This document shows positions 1-7,834 of a stretch of 64,000 bases of DNA, piece by piece. The notes under the pieces were generated by a model. The model ran no database searches. It was not told where the DNA came from and was given only the letters and a program-made list of their open reading frames with translations. The first letter of the stretch is position 1, and every line of letters begins with the position of its first letter. Origin of the DNA: DASTDY01 sp035457345. Lineage in GTDB: Bacteria; Patescibacteriota; Saccharimonadia; Saccharimonadales; EFPC-124. The position numbers were made by a program, and so were the translations under genes. Where the stretch lies: the NCBI GenBank assembly GCA_035457345.1, contig DATIBT010000033.1, positions 1-64,000 of the forward strand. Direction: 5' to 3'.

Positions 1-438
1 ATCATGGGGTTTGGGGTAATAGATACCGGTCGCCAGCCGGCCATGGTTGATGCCGGGGTTATTCGCACGAACGCGCATCAACCAGAACCGGAACGTTTGC
101 TCATTATTTTTGATGCGCTTCAAGAAATTGTGAAACTCAACAAGCCGCAGATAGTATCAGTCGAGAAGCTATTCTTTGCCCGTAACGTCACTACCGCCAT
201 GACCGTGGCCCAGGCGCGCGGCGTGGTGCTTTTGGTGGCGCAGCAGCATGGCCTGCCCGTACACGAATACACACCAATGCAAATCAAACAGTCGCTTACC
301 GGCTACGGCAAAGCGGACAAAAAACAGATGCAAGAAATGGTGCGCATTATCCTTAAATTAAAAGAGACGCCCAAACCTGACGACGCGGCGGACGCCTTAG
401 CTACGGCACTTACTCATGCTGCAACCGCCGGATTATAG
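1..438 (+). CDS. ruvC: Holliday-junction resolvase RuvC (5'-truncated by the window edge)
   Basis: RuvC is the dimeric endonuclease that cuts four-way DNA junctions presented by RuvAB. The frame is open through base 1, so the gene begins outside the window and the ATG at base 4 is internal. About 145 of the usual 160-175 residues are present. They start in the first strand (GFGVID) and keep the catalytic Glu in VEKLFFARN and the C-terminal acidic KPDDAADALA segment. Only the DPG-containing N-terminus is missing. It heads a ruvC-ruvA-atl-ruvB cluster on the same strand, the normal context for this family. Confidence 0.95.
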   Translation: MMGFGVIDTGRQPAMVDAGVIRTNAHQPEPERLLIIFDALQEIVKLNKPQIVSVEKLFFARNVTTAMTVAQARGVVLLVAQQHGLPVHEYTPMQIKQSLTGYGKADKKQMQEMVRIILKLKETPKPDDAADALATALTHAATAGL

Positions 439-474
439 CCATCGGCTTTTGACCAATCGTCAAACACAAGCTGC

Positions 475-480
475 TATACT
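475..480 (+). promoter_or_regulatory. -10 box of ruvA, apparently leaderless
   Basis: TATACT is followed by only 6 nt before the ruvA ATG, and no Shine-Dalgarno sequence fits. Transcription would therefore start at or next to the ATG. The same spacing recurs at many genes in this window. Confidence 0.55.
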
Positions 481-486
481 AGTTCT

Positions 487-1065
487 ATGATTGCGCACGT
501 AAGTGGAGAGGTGGTAGAAAAAACGGGCAACGCTCTTATTATTGACGTTGGTGGCATTGGCTACGAGGTGCAGGTTGCGGCGGGGGATTTTGAAGGCTCC
601 AGCCTTGGTCAGCCAGTCAAGCTCTACACGCACGACCATTGGCGCGAAAACGCCCACGAGCTATTTGGGTTTTCCCACCTGACCGCCAAACGCTTATTTG
701 AGTTATTAATTTCTGTATCTGGCGTGGGCCCTAAAATGGCGCTGGCTATTTTAAGCCTAGGCGATGTTGAATCTACCCGCAGTGCCATTGCCATGAGCGA
801 CGTAGCGTTTATCCAGCGCGCAAGTGGTGTCGGCAAGCGTATTGCAGAGCGGATAACCGTTGATCTAAAAGACAAGGTCGGTGCGCCCGGTACCACGCTT
901 ACGCCAGATACTCCCATGGCCGGTGTGCCAAGTGACGATGCGCTCGATGCGTTGTTGGCCCTCGGCTATAGCATGCAGCAAGCTAACGAGGCACTGACCC
1001 AGGTTGATGCATCGTTAGATGTTCAGGCTCGGGTTAAGCAGGCCTTGCGTGTCATTGGGGGGTGA
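487..1065 (+). CDS. ruvA: Holliday-junction branch-migration protein RuvA
   Basis: RuvA tetramers bind Holliday junctions and recruit the RuvB motor. The 192-residue product has the usual length and three-domain order: an N-terminal OB fold (about 1-65), tandem helix-hairpin-helix motifs (SVSGVGPKMALAI near 77-89 and RASGVGKRIAERI near 116-128), a flexible linker and a C-terminal RuvB-binding domain (about 145-192). The ATG is chosen because it lies just behind a TATACT box with no room for a leader. The alkyltransferase-like gene follows 3 nt downstream, so they are probably cotranscribed. Confidence 0.96.
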   Translation: MIAHVSGEVVEKTGNALIIDVGGIGYEVQVAAGDFEGSSLGQPVKLYTHDHWRENAHELFGFSHLTAKRLFELLISVSGVGPKMALAILSLGDVESTRSAIAMSDVAFIQRASGVGKRIAERITVDLKDKVGAPGTTLTPDTPMAGVPSDDALDALLALGYSMQQANEALTQVDASLDVQARVKQALRVIGG

Positions 1066-1068
1066 AGT

Positions 1069-1434
1069 ATGGCGCTTAGCGATTTTCAGAAAGCTGTTTT
1101 AGATGAAGTCCGCAAGGTTCCGGCCGGTTCGGTCGCCAGCTACGGCCAGATCGCGGCCTATATTGGCCAGCCCCGCGCCGCGCGTCAGGTTGGTGGCGCC
1201 ATGAACAGCATGGAAGGTGTGCCTGATTTTCCGTGGTGGCGCATTATAAACAACGCTGGGATTATTACAATAAAGGGCGCTGTCACAGCCAATAAACGCC
1301 TGCAAAAGGAGTTGTTGGAAGCTGAAGGTATTGAAGTTTCCGACGACTACACTGTAGATATGGCTCGCTATCGTTACCTTTCAGGCAATCCTGAGGTAAA
1401 ATGGCAGGGCACTGATAATCTAAAGCTTTTATAA
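1069..1434 (+). CDS. atl: Alkyltransferase-like protein (ATL), Trp in place of the catalytic Cys
   Basis: This 121-residue protein matches the DNA-binding domain of O6-methylguanine-DNA methyltransferase. The helix-turn-helix and arginine-finger region is seen in VASYGQIAAYIGQPRAARQVG (residues 22-42). At the active site, where methyltransferases have PCHR, it reads PWWRI (55-59), so Trp56 replaces the alkyl-accepting Cys. That substitution defines ATL proteins, which bind O6-alkylguanine without repairing it and hand the lesion to nucleotide excision repair. It sits 3 nt after ruvA and 7 nt before ruvB, suggesting coordination of alkyl-damage signalling with recombination. The family call is firm; the exact repair role is inferred. 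Confidence 0.85.
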   Translation: MALSDFQKAVLDEVRKVPAGSVASYGQIAAYIGQPRAARQVGGAMNSMEGVPDFPWWRIINNAGIITIKGAVTANKRLQKELLEAEGIEVSDDYTVDMARYRYLSGNPEVKWQGTDNLKLL

Positions 1435-1435
1435 T
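1430..1435 (+). promoter_or_regulatory. -10 box of ruvB overlapping the atl stop codon, leaderless spacing
   Basis: A perfect TATAAT overlaps the atl stop codon (TAA at 1432-1434) and leaves 6 nt to the ruvB ATG at 1442. ruvB may have its own leaderless transcript in addition to read-through from ruvA. Confidence 0.5.
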
Positions 1436-1441
1436 TTTTGT

Positions 1442-2467
1442 ATGATTGACCGCATTATAGATACGACTGTCGACGATACTGCCGAAGAGCAGCAGCTCGA
1501 AAATACGCTGCGGCCGAAGGATTTTACTAGCTATATTGGGCAGAAGCGGTTAAAGACTAACTTAAAACTGGCTATCGACGCCGCTCGCAAGCGCGGCGAG
1601 CCAATCGACCATGTGCTTTTGTATGGCCCGCCCGGGCTTGGTAAAACCACTATGGCCACGGTAATTGCAAATGAAATGGGCGCCAATATTCGCATAACGA
1701 GTGGCCCCGCGGTGGAGCGTGCGGGCGACCTGGCCAGCCTACTTACTAATCTTGGTGACGGCGACATTCTTTTTATAGATGAAATTCACCGACTTAATCG
1801 TGCGGTGGAAGAGGTGCTATACAGCGCCATGGAGGACTTCAAGCTTGACATTATGCTTGGCAAGGGGCCGAGCGCCCGGAGCTTGCGGCTTGATTTGCCC
1901 AAGTTTACGGTCATTGGCGCCACGACGCGCACGGGCAATTTGGCCGCGCCGCTGCGCGACAGATTTGGGATGATTCACCGGCTTGAGTTTTATTCTCCAG
2001 ATGAAGTAGCTCAAATTATCCAACGCTCAGCCGATATTTTAGGCGTCCGGATTCACCAGGAGGCGGCCGCAAGCCTGGCAAAGCGCGCTCGTTTAACGCC
2101 GCGCATCGCAAATCGGCTGCTTAAACGGGTGCGTGACTATGCCGACGTAAATGGTGATGGCATTATCGATACAGTTATTGCCGAAAAAGCATTGCTCTTG
2201 CTCGAAATTGACGAGCTTGGACTCGATCCGGCTGATCGGCATTTGCTCGAAAAGATTATAGAGAATTTTGCCGGTGGGCCTGTGGGCGTTGAGACGCTAG
2301 CGGCTATAACTGGCGATGAGCGAACGACCATAGAAGATTTTTATGAACCGTATTTAATGCAAATCGGTTTACTTGAGCGCACTCCTCGTGGCCGTAAAGT
2401 CACGAGCAAGGCGTATGGCCATTTGGGCAAACCGCCAGTCCGTCCAGACCAAATGCCGCTTACATAA
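1442..2467 (+). CDS. ruvB: Holliday-junction DNA helicase RuvB
   Basis: RuvB is the hexameric AAA+ motor that drives branch migration with RuvA. The 341-residue product has family length. Walker A is GPPGLGKTT near residues 61-69, Walker B is FIDEIHR near 111-117, sensor 1 lies in the GATTRTG segment, and the C-terminal winged helix ends with the ERTPRGRK stretch. It is the last gene of the ruv cluster. An inverted repeat overlaps its stop codon. Confidence 0.97.
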   Translation: MIDRIIDTTVDDTAEEQQLENTLRPKDFTSYIGQKRLKTNLKLAIDAARKRGEPIDHVLLYGPPGLGKTTMATVIANEMGANIRITSGPAVERAGDLASLLTNLGDGDILFIDEIHRLNRAVEEVLYSAMEDFKLDIMLGKGPSARSLRLDLPKFTVIGATTRTGNLAAPLRDRFGMIHRLEFYSPDEVAQIIQRSADILGVRIHQEAAASLAKRARLTPRIANRLLKRVRDYADVNGDGIIDTVIAEKALLLLEIDELGLDPADRHLLEKIIENFAGGPVGVETLAAITGDERTTIEDFYEPYLMQIGLLERTPRGRKVTSKAYGHLGKPPVRPDQMPLT

Positions 2468-2477
2468 GGTAAGCGGC
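2455..2477 (+). terminator. Inverted repeat over the ruvB stop codon
   Basis: Nine-base arms GCCGCTTAC and GTAAGCGGC flank a 5-nt loop that contains the ruvB stop codon. A run of six T begins about 17 nt later (2494). This is a plausible end of the ruv transcript, though not a textbook terminator because the T-run is not adjacent. Confidence 0.45.
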
Positions 2478-2535
2478 AAAGGTTCTGACTGAGTTTTTTG
2501 CTGAGGAGACTTTTTCTCGTCTCGCTCACCGCTCG

Positions 2536-2823
2536 TTATCTGGCGGTATCCCCGGCCTCGGCTACGTCGGCGGAGGCTGGGGAAGTAGTACTACTCATTT
2601 TGGGTGCAAATTGAAGGGCTTTGCCGGCCGAAGCGTTTGTGTCGGTTATGACCAGTGCGCCTCCTGCTGGGTTGAGCTCGGCTTCAATTTTAGCCGATGG
2701 GCTCGCCGCCTGCAGAAGGCCGGCGGTGACGCCCACTACCACGATGGCGATCGTGAGCGTACCGGCTGTAATACTCTCGAACAGGTTGTTGCGGATCATT
2801 GACTTTATTTGCGTGCCTGTCAT
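2536..2823 (-). CDS. Small membrane-anchored protein of unknown function
   Basis: The product has 95 residues. After a short polar N-terminus there is one hydrophobic helix (about residues 17-40), followed by an Ala/Ser/Thr-rich, probably extracytoplasmic tail without recognisable motifs. The start has a good Shine-Dalgarno (AAGGAG) placed at the end of the preceding gene, whose stop is only 2 nt away, so the two are translated as an operon. It is the last gene of the glycoside hydrolase - cupredoxin-like - small protein unit. I do not recognise the family. Confidence 0.6.
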   Translation of the reverse strand: MTGTQIKSMIRNNLFESITAGTLTIAIVVVGVTAGLLQAASPSAKIEAELNPAGGALVITDTNASAGKALQFAPKMSSTTSPASADVAEAGDTAR

Positions 2824-2825
2824 GA

Positions 2826-3251
2826 CTACTCCTTCACCTCAATTGTGCCTTGGAATTTTTCTGGGGAATTTGGGTCTTGGTAGGTAAACGTGCCAACAGC
2901 GTCGAACGTAAAGCTGTACGTTTCACCGTTATCTATTGGTTCGTCACTCCCGAACCCTTCCATTTCTTTAGGGGGATTGGCGGTGCTGAGAGCCAGTGAG
3001 TGTGGGTTTTTATCTTGGTTTGTCCACACGACGCTTTGACCTTTTTTGACAGTGACGACTGACGGGTCAGGGCCGTTACTGGTGATTGTTACCTGGGCAT
3101 CTTTCTCGTTTGCGTTTGTTTCTACGCCTGCCGTTTTAACTATGACGCTTAGTGATACGCCGATGCTTATGATCGCTACTATGAGGGCGATGATGAACAC
3201 TATTTTTCGTGACATAGGTTTTTTCCGCTGCTTAGTTGATGGTTCTTGCAT
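2826..3251 (-). CDS. Membrane-anchored cupredoxin-like protein lacking the copper-site Cys
   Basis: About 141 residues. A basic N-terminus and one membrane helix are followed by a cupredoxin-type beta sandwich. The typical segment VTVKKGQSVVWTNQDKNPHS carries the first His ligand, and the last strand pair runs FTYQDPNSPEKFQGTIEV. In blue-copper relatives this loop holds Cys, His and Met ligands; here it has none, so type 1 copper binding is unlikely. The start at 3251 is preferred over the longer reading because AAAGGGGG lies just upstream and it avoids overlapping the preceding gene. It is followed at 2 nt by the small membrane protein. Function unknown. Confidence 0.7.
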   Translation of the reverse strand: MQEPSTKQRKKPMSRKIVFIIALIVAIISIGVSLSVIVKTAGVETNANEKDAQVTITSNGPDPSVVTVKKGQSVVWTNQDKNPHSLALSTANPPKEMEGFGSDEPIDNGETYSFTFDAVGTFTYQDPNSPEKFQGTIEVKE

Positions 3252-3262
3252 GGTGGCCCCCT

Positions 3263-5848
3263 TTAGTACCGCCATAGCTGTACGTCGAGCCATTTAGTTT
3301 TGCCAGGGTTCAGGCTGACGCGTTGGGTGTAGCGGTAGAAGCCCCATGCCCTGAAGGTTACGTCGTAGCGGCCGGGAGGAATGTTAGTGATCATGTATTG
3401 ACCGCGCCAGTTGGTAGTGGCTGAGTAGCGTTTATCATTTACCCATACCGTTACTCGTACCCATGGTAGCGGACGCCCGCTGCGGGACTGTACGGTTCCG
3501 CGAAGGGTACTCTTGGCTTCCGTAGCCGGTGGTTCAGAGGCGGTAGTTGCCGTCACAGTGTCGGATTTGGTGCTGTTGCCTGCTGCATCACTGGCAGTCA
3601 CGTAGTAGGTGTAGGTCATGTTGCTGGTCAGGCCGGTATCGCCAAAGGTAGTTTGGGTAGTTGTACCAATTTGTGTTGCGCTATTGCTGCCTTGTGCACG
3701 GAAGACGACATATTGCTTAACGCCTATGTTGTCTGTGCTTGCAGTCCAGCTGAGGTTAATCTGCGACTTGCTTATTGTATTTGCGCTCAACTGAGTTGGC
3801 TTGCTCGGCGGTTGGGTGTCAGTGACTGGTGCTGCTGGCGTTGTGACCGTTGCCGCGCTTGAGGCAGCTGAACGGTTGTTGGCAGCGTCGAAGGCGGTAA
3901 CTTGATAGCTGTAACTAGTGCTGCCACTCACGCCTGTATCCACGTAACTTGTGACCGGCCCAACTGTAGCGATGACGCTGCCGTTGCGGGACACCCAGTA
4001 GCCAGTAGTGGCGACATCGTCCGTGCTTGCAGTCCAGTTTACAGTGACCTTGTTTGGTGCATTGGCCACGGCAGTTACGTTACCCGGAGTGCTTGGTGCC
4101 TTGGTATCACCGTTCTTTATGATGACCGTGTTCGTGTCGGTTGCAGTGTTGCCGGATGAGTCATACGCTTTGGCGGTGACGGTGTAAGTCCCATTCGGCA
4201 GGGTAGTTGTGTCCCAGTCGTATTTGTATGGTGAGCTGGTGTTGGTCGACTTAAGCACGTTTTGTACGTATAGTTCAACTTTGCTTATGCCGGTGTCGTC
4301 GGTCGCGTTAGCGGCAAGGGCAGTGGTACCTGCTACGGTGCTCCCGTCGGCCGGCGCGGTTATGGTGACGACCGGAATGGTTGTGTCACCGGCAGCGCTA
4401 CAGTGGCTAATGTCGCCTTTGTCTTTTGGTACACAGTTTTGGTCGGCAATGGCCATAACCGTGTCGAGCTTAACATTTGGTTCACGACCGATAAGCTTGA
4501 AGGTGTGGGTGCCGGCGCTAAGGGTTGCATTAATCTTTGCGGTGGTGGTGCCGTTTTGGTAATCTACCCAGCTCCAGGTATTGGTGGTGGTAGAGGCATC
4601 ACCGACTACGTAACAGTTAGATCCGTCAACTTCTAGGAAGTATGAGTTGTTAGTGGTGTCGGGTGCGCTTACACGGCTCCAGATCCGATAGGTACCGGCA
4701 GTGGTAACGGAGAAGGTGCTGCTGGCGGTACCGTAGTTGCTCGTGGCTTTACAGTTGGTGGGTGGTGTGGGGGTAGGGGTGGGCGTTGGAGTTGGTGTGG
4801 GGGTAGGGGTGGTGACAATACCGCTAATTTTGTAATTGCTGACCATAGTGGCCGCTGGACTGCCAGGGAAAATTGACCAAGAATTACTGTAATTGCCCTG
4901 ACCGTAGTTCCAAGGGAGTACGCCGGATGCTCCAGCAGCAAGGTATCCGTCAAAACGCTTCTTTAGGAAATCCGCGTAGGCCTGCCCAGTTAACATACCA
5001 TTTTCGTTCCAAGGGTCACCTACTTCACCCACCATGATGGGCTTATTCAAGGCGTTCGCAACCCCGAGTACCGCCGGCCAGTGGTTGGAAAGTGTACCGC
5101 CGTCGTACTCATGGAAACTGACAACATCAATATTAGAGCTGCTATGGATTGCCTGGTAGCCCGATGTACCACCATAGGTATATTCTGCCAAGGCTCCCGT
5201 ACTTACCAGGTGTTGAGGGTCAATGCCCTTAATCACGGCAGATACATCGTCGTAATACGGCTTCATGATAGATGTAGATAGGTTGAGCGGGTGACCGCCT
5301 TCATTTGAGATCTCCCACATACCCACGGCCGGTGAATTCTTGTACTTTGCTACAGTTGTCTTCACCCAGTTCATGTAAGTACCCTTGTACGTTGACTGGA
5401 AGAAGGTAGCACCCAGGCTCGCTCCTGTGTCCTTGGGGTATCCGTTAGTCTGCCCTTCGCAGTTCATAAGGCCATTACCCAGGGTCATTATCACTTTCTG
5501 ATTGTGGTTGGTGGCACTTTGTATGATGTAGTCCAGATTTGAGCTACGTTCCTGGAAGGCCCATGTGCGGGTCATACTGGCCGGCGGCAACGACTTAAAG
5601 TAGTTGTCAATCGCCGTATTCGACCACGGTCCGCTTTCACAACCGGTCATGCCGTACGCATTGAAGCCTACAAATTTATATGGTGCACCGTTAAGCATCA
5701 TCGTCTTACCGTTACGGTAGACGAAGTTAGCCGGTGCCGCTGCCGCGTTTTTGGCATTAAATAGTACTGACCAGCCGGTGATTATACCGGCGGCAAGCAC
5801 TACAACGCCCAATCCAATCTTGAGACGTGCCGTGATTTTGTTTGCCAT
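3263..5848 (-). CDS. Secreted multidomain glycoside hydrolase, GH5-like, with Ig/FN3 modules
   Basis: 861 residues. An N-terminal signal or anchor helix (about 10-38) precedes a TIM-barrel domain (about 42-345). Its WEISNEGG carries the likely acid/base Glu183 and its IMVGEVGDP the likely nucleophile Glu275, typical of clan GH-A (GH5, cellulase/mannanase-like). A Pro-Thr repeat linker (about 347-363) follows, then a carbohydrate-binding-like beta domain with two Cys pairs (365-475), a bacterial Ig-like domain (about 485-580), two fibronectin type III domains (about 585-775) and a C-terminal carboxypeptidase-regulatory-like domain. It probably cleaves a beta-linked polysaccharide outside the cell; the substrate cannot be read from sequence. 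It is the first gene of a three-gene operon. Confidence 0.85.
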   Translation of the reverse strand: MANKITARLKIGLGVVVLAAGIITGWSVLFNAKNAAAAPANFVYRNGKTMMLNGAPYKFVGFNAYGMTGCESGPWSNTAIDNYFKSLPPASMTRTWAFQERSSNLDYIIQSATNHNQKVIMTLGNGLMNCEGQTNGYPKDTGASLGATFFQSTYKGTYMNWVKTTVAKYKNSPAVGMWEISNEGGHPLNLSTSIMKPYYDDVSAVIKGIDPQHLVSTGALAEYTYGGTSGYQAIHSSSNIDVVSFHEYDGGTLSNHWPAVLGVANALNKPIMVGEVGDPWNENGMLTGQAYADFLKKRFDGYLAAGASGVLPWNYGQGNYSNSWSIFPGSPAATMVSNYKISGIVTTPTPTPTPTPTPTPTPPTNCKATSNYGTASSTFSVTTAGTYRIWSRVSAPDTTNNSYFLEVDGSNCYVVGDASTTTNTWSWVDYQNGTTTAKINATLSAGTHTFKLIGREPNVKLDTVMAIADQNCVPKDKGDISHCSAAGDTTIPVVTITAPADGSTVAGTTALAANATDDTGISKVELYVQNVLKSTNTSSPYKYDWDTTTLPNGTYTVTAKAYDSSGNTATDTNTVIIKNGDTKAPSTPGNVTAVANAPNKVTVNWTASTDDVATTGYWVSRNGSVIATVGPVTSYVDTGVSGSTSYSYQVTAFDAANNRSAASSAATVTTPAAPVTDTQPPSKPTQLSANTISKSQINLSWTASTDNIGVKQYVVFRAQGSNSATQIGTTTQTTFGDTGLTSNMTYTYYVTASDAAGNSTKSDTVTATTASEPPATEAKSTLRGTVQSRSGRPLPWVRVTVWVNDKRYSATTNWRGQYMITNIPPGRYDVTFRAWGFYRYTQRVSLNPGKTKWLDVQLWRY

Positions 5849-5924
5849 AGTGTTCCTTTTTACTTTTTTTCGCCTTACGCTTATGCTTGAGTATGCTTTT
5901 GTGGATTGTGTCTGTCAAGTCATG

Positions 5925-5930
5925 CATAAT
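5925..5930 (+). promoter_or_regulatory. -10 box (CATAAT) of the 5939 membrane gene, leaderless spacing
   Basis: CATAAT lies 8 nt before the ATG at 5939, in the 90-bp gap between this gene and the divergently transcribed glycoside hydrolase. No ribosome binding site is visible. Confidence 0.4.
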
Positions 5931-5938
5931 AGATAATT

Positions 5939-6580
5939 ATGAATAGCCGACTCGTACTACTATTATTACGACCTTCCATTGTGAGCGGAATGGCCACTTT
6001 GACGGCGGCGGCGGCGGTAATTGGCGCTGCAAACTGGACATATATAACGTATACTTCAGGACTTTACGACTTTTTCTTTGGACGTTCTGGCTTAGTTACT
6101 GCACTCGAGGCCGCCCCTGACCTTGAAGCGCCAACTGCCGCTGCCCAGTCGCCTCTCTATGTGATTATGGTCGCCGTCATTGCTGTTGGCGGTGGGATTT
6201 TGGTCTTTTCTCTGCTTCATTTTATTCATGGGCTTATGCGCCGCGCGTCCGAACATCAAACGACCCAGCTTGAGATATATCGCCGGCGCGTACTGCGCCA
6301 AGAGTTCGGCTCGCGCTTGCTTTCTCGGGCATTAATTTTGGTATGTTGGGTCGGTTATATGGTGGTCTTTCTACAGTGGATGGTGCCCTATGGCATCTTA
6401 TGGTCACGCGTTGGCGCCGAAGATCTCATGTCGACAGAAGGCTGGATTCAGAACGGCACTGCCTTTGCCCTTATTGCAATTGGCTTGCATATACACATAA
6501 TTATGGCGCGGCTTTTTGTTATGCGTCCCCGTGTATTTGGTGGCGAGGCGGCCATAGAAGATGCACTTTCTGGACGCTAA
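5939..6580 (+). CDS. Multi-pass membrane protein of unknown function
   Basis: 213 residues with about four hydrophobic helices (near 12-34, 70-95, 125-150 and 165-190) separated by charged loops, including an Arg-rich cytoplasmic-type loop after the second helix. No family motif is recognised. It lies 34 nt before a PH-domain membrane protein with its own promoter. A role in the cell envelope is only a guess from the topology. Confidence 0.65.
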   Translation: MNSRLVLLLLRPSIVSGMATLTAAAAVIGAANWTYITYTSGLYDFFFGRSGLVTALEAAPDLEAPTAAAQSPLYVIMVAVIAVGGGILVFSLLHFIHGLMRRASEHQTTQLEIYRRRVLRQEFGSRLLSRALILVCWVGYMVVFLQWMVPYGILWSRVGAEDLMSTEGWIQNGTAFALIAIGLHIHIIMARLFVMRPRVFGGEAAIEDALSGR

Positions 6581-6584
6581 GCAG

Positions 6585-6590
6585 TATAAT
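6585..6590 (+). promoter_or_regulatory. -10 box of the PH-domain membrane protein gene
   Basis: A perfect TATAAT is followed by a short leader carrying AAAAAGGA (6601-6608), a Shine-Dalgarno 6 nt before the GTG start at 6615. This gene is leadered, unlike several neighbours. Confidence 0.5.
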
Positions 6591-6614
6591 GTAGGGTAGT
6601 AAAAAGGAATTCCT

Positions 6615-7319
6615 GTGGCATCAACTTCAGCGCCTAAAAAGTCAGAGGGGCAGCCTACATATGCTTCTCAAGTCGGTATAAATCATGCAACGCATCCCCC
6701 TCATCAGATAACTCCTGAGCAGCTGGCAAAGCATAAAGACTCCAAAGCAAAATATCCCCAGTTGCCCCTTTCGCAAGGTGAATATGTCATTGAGGAAGTA
6801 CGCCGGCACCCTATTGGCATCCTCTCCATTTGGTTTATTACGATATTGCTTATTGGGGTTGCATTTGCTGCAGTGGCGCTGTATGGCATGAACCGTGACT
6901 ATATTGCCGGGTTGTTCATGGTAGTGCCCGATACGCTCCCGAGTGCCGCCATCTTAACGGTCCCAGCTCTTATACTGAGTGCGTTTTTTGCGCTCGGCGG
7001 TATTATTGCCACTATTGTGTACGAAGGCAACCGCTTTTATATTACGAACGAAAGCATTGTGCAATTACTGCAGCCAAGCCTGTTTAACACAAAGCAGCAG
7101 GTGGTTAATCTTATTAATGTGGAAGATGCCAGTAGTGAGCAGGTTAACATTATTGAACAGATTTTGAACTACGGCACCATTCACCTCTCAACACAAGGTG
7201 AACAAACACGGTATCAGTTTAGATTCGTTGCTAATCCAAAACGGGTCACTCAGTCGGTGAACGACGCGGCTGAACGCGCCGTCCGCGTATTGCAGGGCTA
7301 CCCGATTGGCGAATTCTAG
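6615..7319 (+). CDS. Membrane protein with bacterial PH-like (YdbT/bPH2-type) domain
   Basis: 234 residues. A polar N-terminal stretch of about 55 residues leads to the RRHPIGIL motif and two membrane helices (about 72-95 and 115-140). A bacterial pleckstrin-homology-like beta domain follows (about 140-234), with the typical strand pattern NRFYITNESIV and the segment LNYGTIHLSTQG. Such proteins are common in CPR and Firmicutes and are thought to have envelope or secretion-support roles. The GTG start is chosen for its Shine-Dalgarno. No operon partner follows, since the next gene is convergent. Confidence 0.75.
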   Translation: MASTSAPKKSEGQPTYASQVGINHATHPPHQITPEQLAKHKDSKAKYPQLPLSQGEYVIEEVRRHPIGILSIWFITILLIGVAFAAVALYGMNRDYIAGLFMVVPDTLPSAAILTVPALILSAFFALGGIIATIVYEGNRFYITNESIVQLLQPSLFNTKQQVVNLINVEDASSEQVNIIEQILNYGTIHLSTQGEQTRYQFRFVANPKRVTQSVNDAAERAVRVLQGYPIGEF

Positions 7320-7322
7320 CCG

Positions 7323-7715
7323 CTATTTGTTGCGGCTATTTTTGGTGAAGTCGGCTTCTGCTTCTAAGTTTGCGGTCAAGATGTAGCTTTTGCATTTGCC
7401 GTCTTTGCAGTCTTTTGGTTCGTAGCGGTAATCGCTGCCGTAGTCGCCAACGGTAATGCCGCGAGGATCTTTGAGGATTTGCGGGTCGACGCCTTTAAGG
7501 CCATCTGCCGTCAGTTTTTCTGGGTATGTTTTGTTGGCGGGATAGTATACATCTTCTAGGTTGTAGTACAGCTGATTGATGGCGGTTTTGCGGTCGCTGT
7601 CACGCTTGGCAACCTCTAAGTCACGCTTTTGGACATAAAAAATCGTGCCAGCGATCAGTAAAAAGACGATGGCAATAATGAGTTCGAGTACGGTAAATCC
7701 GCGCTGTTTGGTCAT
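7323..7715 (-). CDS. Type IV pilin-like protein (orphan prepilin)
   Basis: 130 residues with a classical prepilin N-terminus: short basic leader MTKQRG, cleavage before Phe, Glu at mature position 5 (FTVLE) and a hydrophobic helix to about residue 27. A small globular domain with two Cys (DCKDGKCK) follows. Prepilin peptidase would cut after Gly6. It stands alone, divergent from recA and 3 nt from the convergent PH-domain gene, outside both T4P clusters. It is likely a minor pilin. Confidence 0.85.
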   Translation of the reverse strand: MTKQRGFTVLELIIAIVFLLIAGTIFYVQKRDLEVAKRDSDRKTAINQLYYNLEDVYYPANKTYPEKLTADGLKGVDPQILKDPRGITVGDYGSDYRYEPKDCKDGKCKSYILTANLEAEADFTKNSRNK

Positions 7716-7805
7716 GCTGTGGCTCCTTATTTCCTCCTATTGTATACCACTAGTCGCTGCTTGTGTATTGACATCTCATGCGTCGACGGGATAAGCATAA
7801 TACCG

Positions 7806-7811
7806 TATAAT
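7806..7811 (+). promoter_or_regulatory. -10 box of recA
   Basis: TATAAT is followed by a 23-nt leader with GTGAGGGA, a good Shine-Dalgarno, before the recA ATG at 7835. A TTGACA lies at 7768-7773, too far upstream to be the -35 partner of this box. I see no clear LexA-type operator. Confidence 0.5.
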
Positions 7812-7834
7812 TAATATGGTAAAAGTGAGGGAAT

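Noticed and set aside
2826..3293. Longer start for the cupredoxin-like protein at 3293
   Set aside because: It would overlap the upstream hydrolase gene and lacks a ribosome binding site; 3251 has AAAGGGGG placed correctly.
4738..4812. Tandem GGGGTTGGTGT-type repeats inside the glycoside hydrolase gene
   Set aside because: They encode the Pro-Thr linker between catalytic and binding domains; low-complexity coding repeat, not a CRISPR or mobile element.
7740..7834. LexA/SOS box upstream of recA
   Set aside because: TTGACA at 7768 and nearby short palindromes (GTCGAC) do not form a recognisable LexA operator, and the spacing to TATAAT does not match.
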